Positions 55,314 through 64,000 of a stretch of DNA of 64,000 nucleotides are shown in pieces (position 1 is the stretch's first letter; each line of letters begins with the position of its first letter). The notes under the pieces were generated by a model. It did not search any database and was not told the DNA's origin. It was given only the letters and a program-made list of their open reading frames with translations. A program made the translations under genes and the position numbers. This DNA comes from Paramacrobiotus metropolitanus (taxonomy: Eukaryota; Tardigrada; Eutardigrada; Parachela; Macrobiotidae), in NCBI RefSeq assembly GCF_019649055.1, contig NW_026570225.1, positions 1,488,001-1,552,000 on the forward strand, read 5' to 3'.

Positions 55314-57654
55314 ATGCAGGTGGGTAGGCGTAATTTGTTTAGACTGTTCTGAATTGATTCGATACTGAATACTGCTTATTAGGATCCGTACGCCGATACC
55401 GAGTGGAACGATGCATTACGTAAAGCTGGAATTTTGCCTGAAAAGCCACCCATACGAACGCAAGAGACGGAATCGGAACCTGTATCGCTCACGCTCACTA
55501 AGGGTACTCCCTTATACCTCGGTCTTTTAGCTGCTGAATGGAATTACTGTACTTGATTCGGGGTTTAAGATGGCACAAAGGATTATGCTACCATGACGCT
55601 GGACGAGCTTGACGACTTCGAAGACGATGATCCAGAGTTTTTCGAGGAATTTAAGTGAGTCATTCACAGTGTTATTCGTTTTACCGAAAGATTGGTCACC
55701 ACCCGTGCATTACGTATTAAAGGAAGAAACGAATGGCCGAATGGAAGGAAAGTTTGATCAAGAAGCGATTTGGAGAAGTTTTAGAGATCTCGGGTGTGGA
55801 TTACGTGAAAGAAATCAATAATGCTGGAGAGGGCATTTGGGTGGTTCTGCATCTCTATAAGCAAGGGTATGATAGGCAAGGATTAGAAGTAATCGTGCTC
55901 GGATAACTTTGTTGCTGTCTGCTGTGCTTTTAATAAGAGAATATACTTATTAAGAATATTAACTTTAGGATGGACATGGCAGCAATCGTAATCAAGCAAT
56001 GCAGCACATAAAACATACTAGTATTATTAGTACATACTGCATTTAGGCAGCATTTTAATTGTGTTTTGTAGTTAGGTAATTCTTAGTTGATCACATTTGC
56101 ATACGTATTAATTTAGGATTTTGTGTCTTGTGTTTTACGAGCAGTTGTTTGTAAGACCTGTACAAATAGAAGACCGAACCCAAAAAATGCGGGATGTGAA
56201 ACACTTGTTGAACTTTGGCTCTTGTATCCTGTTTTCATCACTTGTTGCACGTTATGTTTTGTATTTTGTATTGTGTTGTACTTATTGCATTGTATTTGTT
56301 GATTCGTCTATTGTTTTGCAGATTTCCCCTTTGCGCATTGATAAATCGTCATATATCTGCACTAGCTCCGAAATTCCCTGACGTGAAATTTGTAAAGAGC
56401 ATTGCCACTACGTGCGTGCCAAATTTTCCCGATGCAAGCCTTCCGGCCATTTTTATCTACTTTGAAGGAGATCTGAAGCGGCAAATAGTTGGTCAGCTGG
56501 AGTTTGGTGGATTGAATCTTACTGAGCAAGGTCAGATCTGAAATACGAGTTATCATTTATGGTATCATGAATGCGATACACGAATGAATGGTCAACTATA
56601 TTTTAGCTTGTTTCTGATATGTGTTTCTGTGCTGTTTCTGGAAGTGAACATCCATTAACTTCGTTGCTTAAGGGATTTGGCCCGGTACATAGCACCAAAT
56701 TTGTATACATGATAATACATCCAAGGCAACTTTCGCTGTTGCGCACTCCCAAACACTTTTTTGCATTGCTTTATGCTATTTTGTAGCCAAAGGATTCGTA
56801 TACATATCTGTAGGCGAAAAAACCGTTTGTGGGCGCAACATCCGGTTCGGGAGTCATTAGTGAAATAAAAATCCAAAAGTTTAAACGCGCGGAGGTGTAC
56901 CAAAAGTCTCATTATGAACCGATGCTCTTCAAATTTTGCACGAAAACACACATTACTATGAAGATCGTTTTGGTACCGAACCAGCTTTCTACCATTTTTT
57001 TCAAATTTTAATATGAATTTCAAAAATTTTAAAAATTAGTTTAAAATTTGAAAAAAATGGTAGGAAAGCTGGTTCGGTGCCAAAACGATCTTCATAGTAA
57101 TGTGCGTTTTCGTGCAAAATTTGAAGAGCATCGGTTCATAATGAGACTTTTGGTACACCTCCGCGCGTTTAAACTTTTGGGATTTTATTTCACTAATAAC
57201 TCCCGAACCGGATGTTGCGCGCGCAAACGGATTTCACGCCTACGTATACAAATCCTTTGGCTACAAAATGTCATAAAGCAATGCAAAAACGTGTTTAGGA
57301 GTGCGCAATAGCGAAAGTTCCCGTGTATGTGCCCGAATTTGGTACTATGTACCGGGCCAAATCCCTTAAGTTGTTTTATGCTTTCATTGAAGTTAAATTC
57401 AATATCTGGTGGTGGATATAGTCACGTAGAATCACAATGTTGAATAGTATTACCGTACATAAAATTTTCGCAATGCACATGTGATAGGGTGATTCATGTA
57501 GATTTCGTTACATTCAGGGCTTGAGTGGATCCTCGCTCAGGAAGGAGTTTTGAAAACTGAATTAACGAGCGATCCACGGTTAACGGCTAACAACCGATCG
57601 CGAATCACAACAGTGCGGGGTCAAAATCGTGCTGATGATTCCGATGATGAGTAA
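55314..57654 (+). CDS. PDCL3: Phosducin-like protein 3 (PDCL3/VIAF), CCT chaperonin cofactor
   Basis: Thioredoxin-fold cochaperone that, in this family, helps the CCT/TRiC complex fold actin, tubulin and signalling proteins. Six exons, 55314-55319, 55383-55503, 55570-55654, 55723-55866, 56322-56530 and 57518-57654, sum to exactly 233 aa (human 239). Exon 1 encodes only Met-Gln before a GTGGGT donor. Exon 2 continues [19 protein letters not shown], the family's signature N-terminus. [16 protein letters not shown] matches the conserved MTLEEL segment. [20 protein letters not shown] and [14 protein letters not shown] lead into the phosducin domain ([44 protein letters not shown]). [16 protein letters not shown] precedes the acidic DDSDDE end, which is typical. 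The last intron (56531-57517) contains a complete foldback element. Confidence 0.97.
56668..57369. mobile_element. Foldback/MITE element copy 2, 702 bp, in the last PDCL3 intron
   Basis: Same family as the element at 12679-13371. It starts TTAAGGGATTTGGCCCGGTA and ends in the inverted copy with TTAA. The two arms mirror each other around an AT-rich centre near 57020, for example ATGAAGATCGTTTTGGTACC with its reverse near 57079-57097, and AACATCCGGTTCGGGAGT with its reverse near 57198-57215. Arms within this copy match each other better than they match copy 1, so palindrome symmetry is maintained or was recently renewed. No protein is encoded. It lies wholly inside the intron, between donor 56531 and acceptor 57517. 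Confidence 0.87.
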
Positions 57655-58792
57655 TTTCTTCTTGTATGTGCTCCGTTTTTAATTTCGTTTTTATTGTTTT
57701 ATAAACGCATATATTGTGAAATCCGATGTTAAAAATTTAAGTGATTTCTTTCACTTTTATCGAAGATTTCAGCTTTGTTCCTATGAAGTCTTGTAGAAAA
57801 CTTTTTTCTGGTGATGAGTTCTGGCTGTTAGTTGCGCAGTTTGCGGTAATTATTGGGTTGTACAACATGGGCATACTAGAGTAGACATTCGATTCTCGTA
57901 CAGCGCAGTATGACAGATTTATTTTTTTGTTTTTTTCATTGCAGGATTGTACAGTATGCAAAATGCCTTTTGTCACAGAAACACAGATACAGAAACTTCA
58001 CCTTACAGAGAAATAACACACCTTGTAACCCAAGGGAAAATAAAAATTTTGGTTGATTTTGCAGCGTTTAAATTCTATTAATACGAGTATTGGATCTATT
58101 TTTATAATTTTATTCGTGTACGAGTACTTAGTACTGATGTAGTAATGTCATCGCGGTCCACTGTTGTTATCTTGGGACTTGTTATCCGCGGATATTCCTT
58201 ATTATGTCAAAAAATGGGCAAAAAAGCTGCATATGTACTGTAATATGCCCTCGACAACAATGGCTATCAACCACCATTCCGCCAGTGAACAACTTCACAG
58301 ATTATCATTATTATCCTAATGTAGAAGCAAAACAAAAAAGTAAGTAAAAAACAAACGCAAAAAAGTAAGTAAAGTTTCACAAACTATACGTACCCACTAC
58401 CAGGTGCATAGACACGCCCCTCTGATTGTGAGCGGAAGTTGTTGTGAACGCAAGAGGCCCAGCAAAGCCCAGCACCAGCTGCTAGCAGATCTGCAGCATG
58501 AAACTGGAAAGGTTTTGTTTTTGTAAGCAGTAGCTGAGTTAAGTAGGAATTCGCTTTCTCAGTACTGTACTTTAATTGCTTTTTTCCCTTGCTTGAAAAC
58601 TCTTTTGCACGTTAAAGACTTGTTTTCAGGCTAGCTCGACGATAGAGCTCATCTGGCTACGTTTCGTTTTGCACGTTTTGTCATATGGATTTTGGTCTGG
58701 TGTTCATTGCACTGCTTTCCTATCCCATCGTTCTGATTTAAATTTGTTAAACGTGGTTTGGAACCACTTCCTTGAATGCTCTGTTAAATAAT
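57655..58792 (+). other. Spacer between PDCL3 and the PIAS-like gene
   Basis: About 1.1 kb that should hold the PDCL3 3' UTR and the promoter of the next gene. A short direct repeat AAAAAAGTAAGTAAA occurs twice near 58334-58372. The minus ORF 57737-57976 shows no domain. Confidence 0.4.
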
Positions 58793-61700
58793 ATGGAGAC
58801 ACGTGCAGCTCGTCAGAAACGGCTTGTGGAGCAGGCGAATAATGCCTCCAGGAATTCCATTGCACCTGAAACTGCGCTCACGGGCCGTGTCAGTACTGGA
58901 GGTCCTCGATTGTCCTTTCTTTGTCACGCAGATAAGGGAATAATCCGAAAAGGTCAGTATATAGCCCCTCTGACAAGTGAATAAAAGCATTGATGATCCT
59001 GGATTTGTAAGTTGTGATTTCCGTGTAGACGATCGCGTGTGGGCATTACAAACGGACGAAAAAGGCAGTTCGCTGTGGCGATTGGCGAAGGTCATTGATG
59101 CTTCTGATCCTAAAGATTTCTCCAATTCGGACTCGTATTTGGTGCATATCTTCAGACAATCAGCTAGGTGAAATCTGTTCAATTCTGAAGAACTGAAATT
59201 AACGCGCTCCCAACCAGAATCTCTGTTCTTTTGCTTTTATAACTTTTAAAACTTGAGCACTAATGATAATCACTAATGTGGTATGCAATTTATTTAAAAT
59301 TGCTCCGACATGAGTTATCGATGGTAGTATTCTGCTTTATGATTAAAATAATGTTAGTGTAATAATCTGTTTTTTATCCAGTGTCCCGTATTGAGTAGTC
59401 TGTAGAAATGACCCGTAGAGGCCTCGCGCACATTGTTTCGCATTGCTGGATTACTCGATATTCAGGGATTGGAACCCTTTTGTGTCGCGCTTTATGGGTA
59501 AATAAAAAATATTTTACTGCTTTTCTAGTGCGGATACTTGGTTGTCCAAAGATTCCATTTTGACTAACACGGAGAAGAATCGTGCTGATGTCGTGAAACT
59601 CAACGGGGATTTGGAAAAGCAGTGAGTTAAAATGAACTACGTTGTTCGTTGTACTCGTAGTGGTTTAATGAAATCAGCCTTGTACCCGGAACTTCCTACC
59701 TTGCTGAAATTTGCTTAGAAAATTAATATGGTTTGCAGATTTTGTTTTTAATGTCGGAAGTCTGTATTATATCATAATGATAATTATTATGATGGATTGT
59801 GTGCGTATAAAGCACTTTGGAACATGTGGCTATTTTTAATGTACGGTTATGTACGGTATGTTTTTTATGTACGGTTTTTATGATTTATGTAGCTGGTACG
59901 TATGTAGCTGTTTTTGGTCATTCGGACTTTCCTGCATACATAATAATGATTTTATGCTGACTGGTGAGTCGCTGCAGGAATCCAAAGCCTTTCGCTGTCC
60001 GGAAATCCGGCCACCGCAGCTCGCTCTCAGCTGCAAATGGAAAATCTGGCGACTCGATGCTAAGATCTCACAATCAGAAAAACGCCTCTCAGTTGAAACT
60101 AGAGAAAATCGGAGAGGAGCAGAAAGAAAACGAAGATAAGAAAGCAAATGCTTGTACGTAATGGATAATCTGGCAGTTACATATTAGGCACATTGGGGAA
60201 GCAGACTCGCAATTTGATACATCCGTATATAACAGAGTAACGAAAGGTTATAACTGAAATGTGTGTTTGATTTTAATCAAACGCAGCCAAGTCCTTAATT
60301 CCGCTACCACGTAAACAGCGATTTCCATTTCCTCCGGCCAATATTGCATCTGCCGCTGAACCCGCACATCCCGTTATGAACTTTGACTATACAAGTATTA
60401 GGATTTCATCTATGCATGAAAAACTTTCAGATGGAATTTTGCGAATTGTGCCCGGAATGCGTAAGCAGATCGTTTTCTTTTGAGGCATATGTTGTTAGCT
60501 AGTGAATGTTTCTCCTTTTCAGGAGTTGTCAGCCATCCTACGTTTGGTGTAGATGGTGGTGATATATTTCGAGTGATGCGTACAGGGATTCTTCTCCGTC
60601 CGGAGCAAAGGGCGCCGAACACATTCGTGATGGTCAGCATATGTAAAAAGCCTTCCGTCCTGCCGGCAGAGGAATTTCATCCCCGTTGCTTGCGAATATT
60701 GGTAAATGAACAAATGGTTCAGAAAGTGAGTATAGCGGATCTAGCCGTTTTAATTGTCTTTTATTGATGTCAGTTCTGATGCAGATGTTTCCGGATGGCA
60801 AAGCACCGTACCCTCAGATCCCGTTGGAGATTCCAGCATCCGAAATGAACGATGTGAATGTGCTGGAGATTTCTTGGGTAGAATCGACACCTCAGGAGTT
60901 GGCAGTGGTAAGAACGTTACTTTGTTCCAGTAAGTGATTATTTTTTTTGAAATCAGCTCGCCTTGATACTTACAGGATTATTATGTATACGTGTACCTGG
61001 CCAAGCGGAAATCGGTTACGCAGGTGGTGGAATCGACGATTACCAATACGCTTACTTTAGCTGAATGTCTGGCACATGGTAATTCCTCAAATCATGGTGA
61101 TTTGCATCGTGTATCCGTATGCATATTTCAGGGTTTTGCATGTAATCATTTGCAGAACGCGATAGTGAGCTAAGCAGCGATATCACAACTGGATCGCGGA
61201 CGGTTCAGCTAAATTGTCCTATTTCGAAGCAGAGGATCGGTCTTCCTGTTCGTGGACGCTATTGCCGTCATTTACAGTGTTTTGACGCTGGTAGTTTCAT
61301 TTCTATTAACTTCGGACCCGCTGCACGATTCCTCTGCCCTTTATGCGCTCAGGTTGTGTTGCCACATCATCTTGTTGTCGACCAGTAAGTTTAATACTTG
61401 TTACGTCGGTGATCTGCGTTGATTATTATCAGTTTTGATAATCGTGCGTGAACTGCCGTGCACCTGTACTGCTGTAGGATTGATTTGGTAATGGAACACA
61501 AAATTGTCTAATTGTAAGCTAAGAAGGGCATCTTTTCGCAGATTTTTCCAGGAGCTGTGTATTTTTACAAAAGAACATTGTGTGGAGTTGCTTTTGGACG
61601 ATCTGGGAATCACCGCGCGAGAATTCACTAGAAAGGTTAAGGTGCCACTCCAGGTTTTGACGAACATAGCGCAAAGTGAGTTATCTTTATGACTTCGAAT

Positions 61701-61801
61701 ATAGTCGGCTGGTTAACCTGATGTTTATTTGTTTTACAGGCCGCATGCCCGGGCAGAACACAGCTAACGATCTGAATGAAAGCGTTGTTTGTTTGAATTA
61801 A
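58793..61801 (+). CDS. PIAS-like SUMO E3 ligase (PINIT + SP-RING) with an N-terminal chromo-barrel/Tudor-knot-like module
   Basis: Nuclear SUMO E3 ligase by domain content. Eleven exons, 58793-58952, 59029-59167, 59529-59621, 59978-60153, 60287-60460, 60523-60725, 60785-60907, 60976-61078, 61156-61384, 61542-61675 and 61740-61801, give exactly 531 codons plus stop. Residues about 54-130 (DDRVWALQTDEKGSSLWRLA, SDSYLVHIFRQS, ADTWLSKDSIL) follow the MRG15/TIP60 chromo-barrel pattern, in which YxVHxxGW..xxDxWV.xSRxL is typical. A basic linker follows, then a PINIT-type domain about 260-390 (CLRILVNEQMVQKMFPDGKA, VLEISWVES, YYVYVYLAKR). SP-RING follows about 405-455 (LNCPISKQRIGLPVRGRYCR, HLQCFDA, FLCPLC), with the expected Cys/His ligands. 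The tail ends DLNESVVCLN, a possible SUMO-interacting motif. PIAS proteins normally start with a SAP domain; none is seen. Confidence 0.85.
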
Positions 61802-62916
61802 ATCCTAATCTTTTGCTGCAGTGGAACCACCGGATTGAGATCTTCATAGCCATGTAAGTGGTTAATGGTTATAGCCGGCTATCGTTGGATATTGTTTGGT
61901 AATTTTCGTTTTTTGCTGCAAAGTGCAAGCTTTGTCTCGGGTTAGTTTATTCTTTGAGATGCCAAAATGAGTACATATGATGCTAATTTCTGTGTTTAAA
62001 TTGTAACGTGTATTATTATCTTATATTTTGGCTGCTTTTTGGGGTAAAAATTATATTATTTTGCCCACTCTATTTGCTGTAAGTACTAAAAAGTAAGTAC
62101 TTTCTGCATGTGAATTCCTGGAATCCTGGTTTAGTGCCAGAGACACGAAAAAAACTGAATGTTGGTACTCGCATCTGTAAATTCGTTGCTAATCATGCAT
62201 ATACTCAGAACATGATGCAATTCAACTTTGCGGATTCTGTTACAATCTTATGCAAGAGATCAAGAATGCAAAACAACAAACATAGTTCGTTTTTTTGTTA
62301 CACATCTTTCGCCCGATGACTTTCGGCTTCGAAGGCGCTTCGATTTCCGCATTATCAATGTTCACACCCACTAGAAACAAAAAACAAAATAATGTTATCA
62401 AACGTTTGCAACACTGAAATGCAAAACCGCGTAAAAAATGTTATTCTTCGCTAAACGCTATTAAACGAGAGATTAATCGCTGCCTTGACAGTTAATTTTT
62501 GACGGAGTACAACCATTCTCTTTTTTTTCCCTGGCGATTCTGACAGTCCTGACTCACCGTTATGTATCTGTAGCTTGCTTCAGGCGATGGACCAGTTTGT
62601 AAAATACCAATCTTTATAGCTACTTCGAAAATTGTTTGTGCACCTTGGTTTGAGCTGTTTTCGGAGTGTATGGGTTCATTAGAAAGCTCATAAATCGCGC
62701 TTTTTAATAGACATAGTTTCAAAATCAACACTAATAGCATAAACGCGATAGAAATTTTTCTGTTGTGTGAGCATTAAAAAAATCTAAGCCAAGCACCAGA
62801 TGGAACATCTTCAGGTCTGATGTTTTCAAATGGAACTTAAAATTATTTCACACACTGGGTTTATTCAGAAAAATCTTGAATAAAAAGCTAGGAAGATACA
62901 AGTTTTGAACATGGAA
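61802..62916. other. 3' flank of the PIAS-like gene and spacer
   Basis: About 1.1 kb, AT-rich. No supported coding exon; ORFs plus 62110-62319 and minus 62492-62740 look random. Confidence 0.4.
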
Positions 62917-63163
62917 CTAATTCTTCTTACGGAGAAAATCACTGAGCGTTGGAGTTCGAATGACTATATCGCAAAACCAAGAAAACCCAGTGTGTAGAAT
63001 AATTTTTCTTTCCAATGGTACCAAGGACGACCAATTCCATTGCGGCAGTGGAATGCAATACGCGTAAAACTCTCCGAACTTTACTTCCAGTAAATCAAGG
63101 TTTTCGGGTTTTGCAAATGGTCCGCTGCATCGGTGGACCAGTTTGAGCAGACAACCACGCTAC
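62917..63163 (-). CDS. Possible terminal exon of an unrecognised minus-strand gene
   Basis: From an acceptor-like GCAGGTAG just above 63163 an open frame runs to a TAG at 62919-62917. It contains LLKLVHRCSGPFAKPENLDL, then KFGEFYAYCIPLPQWNWSSL and ends TPTLSDFLRKKN. The composition looks coding (mixed hydrophobic/charged, Trp-rich, low stop density) and the frame has no start codon suited to a single-exon gene, so it would be a last exon. I do not recognise the family. Upstream coding-like minus segments (63167-63304 and 63773-63970) could be its other exons, but I could not join them with consistent phases. Confidence 0.3.
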
Positions 63164-64000
63164 CTGCAGGCTGCGCATGGCGTTCATGAAATCGCCGCCT
63201 GCGCACGGCTGCAGCGGTACGCAGACACGCAGCCCGCGTGCGGTTGGGTATGCTTCGATTGAAACTGTGATGGCAGCTACGTGAATCGAACCGTGCTGCT
63301 GCACCCCTCCGTCGTTTTGGACCCGCGGTACCTTTTGGTTTTAGACGGATTTGGGTTTCTGTTCTGTTCTTTGCTTCTCAAAAGACTTCTCATTTTAAAA
63401 AGCATTTTTTTCTGTTCTAGAAAATGTAGTTACTGTAACTTCTCTGGGGATGAAGCAAAGCCAGTCTATCGCCTTCACCTAATTAATACTTTGACCAAAA
63501 CCGATCATCCTTCTCCACTGCAACCAGTCAAGCCGTTTAATGATTTGATATCGGTAAATAATTCGAGCAAACATTAAACAATCTGTAAAGTGCGCATATT
63601 TCAGAGAATTGATCACCATATAAGCTCAGCCGGCATTTCCTATCATAATTTTTTGTTCATCATGACCGAAACCGACTACAGTGCGTTCAGTGCCGTTCAC
63701 TGAGTTTTCACAAGAAGCTCGCCCACCTTCTTCTGGTAAATTGTTTAATTATTTGGTCAGACCGCAGTATCTCTAAGCCTTCGTGGTTGGTAATCCCCTC
63801 CTGACTACAAGCTGCGACCACTGCAACAGTATGTGGAATACGGGTGCGCGAAAGTTCGTCAGCTGCACGTTGCGGAAGTCCGTTATACTTGGATTGGAAT
63901 ACACGGAAGACCTATTACAAAAACGGCGTACAAAATTCTCCAACCAAAATCTACAAAGAAGATCACTCACAGAGACAATTGGTCATATGTACGAGGGCCC
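63164..64000. other. Coding-like, strand-ambiguous end of window
   Basis: The segment 63100-63290 is GC-rich and open on both strands (plus: GPLHRWTSLSRQPRYLQAAH; minus: YPTARGLRVCVPLQP). A plus frame from about 63795 stays open to the window edge (RQLHVAEVRYTWIGIHGRPI). The opposite strand also carries a 65-codon frame ending at 63773. One of these is probably an exon of a gene continuing to the right, but I cannot decide the strand. Confidence 0.3.

Noticed and set aside
55581-55654. PDCL3 exon 3 starting at the ACAAAG acceptor (55581)
   Set aside because: That acceptor puts the exon out of phase with exon 2; the TTTAAG acceptor before 55570 restores the frame and the total length of 233 aa.
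56655-57311. Matching ORFs on both strands in the PDCL3 intron
   Set aside because: The two predicted proteins share the same segments because the element is a palindrome; this is an artefact of the inverted repeat.

Overview
This window is nuclear DNA from an animal. Coding exons are short and split by GT-AG introns, many of about 60-400 bp, and every recognised gene belongs to a metazoan or general eukaryotic family. The AT-rich spacers, modest introns and long EGF-repeat cuticle/matrix-type gene suggest an invertebrate, perhaps an ecdysozoan such as a tardigrade or a related small-bodied lineage. I cannot fix the species from the sequence. No rRNA, tRNA, CRISPR array or bacterial operon was seen.

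Layout. (1) 1-6824, minus strand: 5' part of a long gene for a secreted EGF-repeat protein with signal peptide, LDLa-like module and about 27 EGF modules; its 3' end lies beyond position 1. A palindromic MITE (6989-7616) sits just upstream of its start codon. (2) 6825-14238: gene-poor spacer carrying a 693-bp TTAA-flanked foldback element (12679-13371). (3) 14239-17718, minus: PPP1R16 (TIMAP/MYPT3)-type protein phosphatase 1 targeting subunit with ankyrin repeats and a C-terminal CaaX box. (4) 21923-24908, plus: an FGFR1OP2/SIKE-family STRIPAK coiled-coil protein, then lipoyltransferase LIPT1. (5) 25349-25902: a broken mobile-element-derived protein. (6) 25.9-31.6 kb: AT-rich gene desert with a degenerate tandem repeat. 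(7) 31620-42125, a dense gene block: RING/B-box protein (+), MCTS1 (-), DMAC2 (+), an orphan ubiquitin-like protein resembling the FIP200/RB1CC1 N-terminus (-), and a TRC8/RNF145-like membrane RING ligase (+) with an apparent frameshift. (8) 44219-45727, minus: an odd-skipped (OSR) zinc-finger transcription factor, followed by about 8.4 kb without a recognisable gene. (9) 54098-61801: SAP18 (-), divergent from PDCL3 (+), which has a second copy of the foldback element in its last intron, then a PIAS-like SUMO E3 ligase (+) whose N-terminus appears to carry a chromo-barrel/Tudor-knot-like fold. (10) 61802-64000: unresolved coding-like fragments.

The genes do not form one pathway. They are mostly housekeeping genes (translation re-initiation, complex I assembly, lipoylation, CCT chaperone cofactor, splicing/Sin3 adaptor, SUMO and ubiquitin ligases) next to a developmental regulator and a large extracellular-matrix gene. 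Exon models were assembled by hand from reading frames and splice-site phases. For PPP1R16, FGFR1OP2, LIPT1, DMAC2, odd-skipped, PDCL3, the PIAS-like gene and the orphan Ubl gene, the exons sum to an open frame divisible by three. The strongest candidates for something new are the PIAS-like fusion architecture and the orphan FIP200-like ubiquitin-fold protein. The two related palindromic elements are also worth following.
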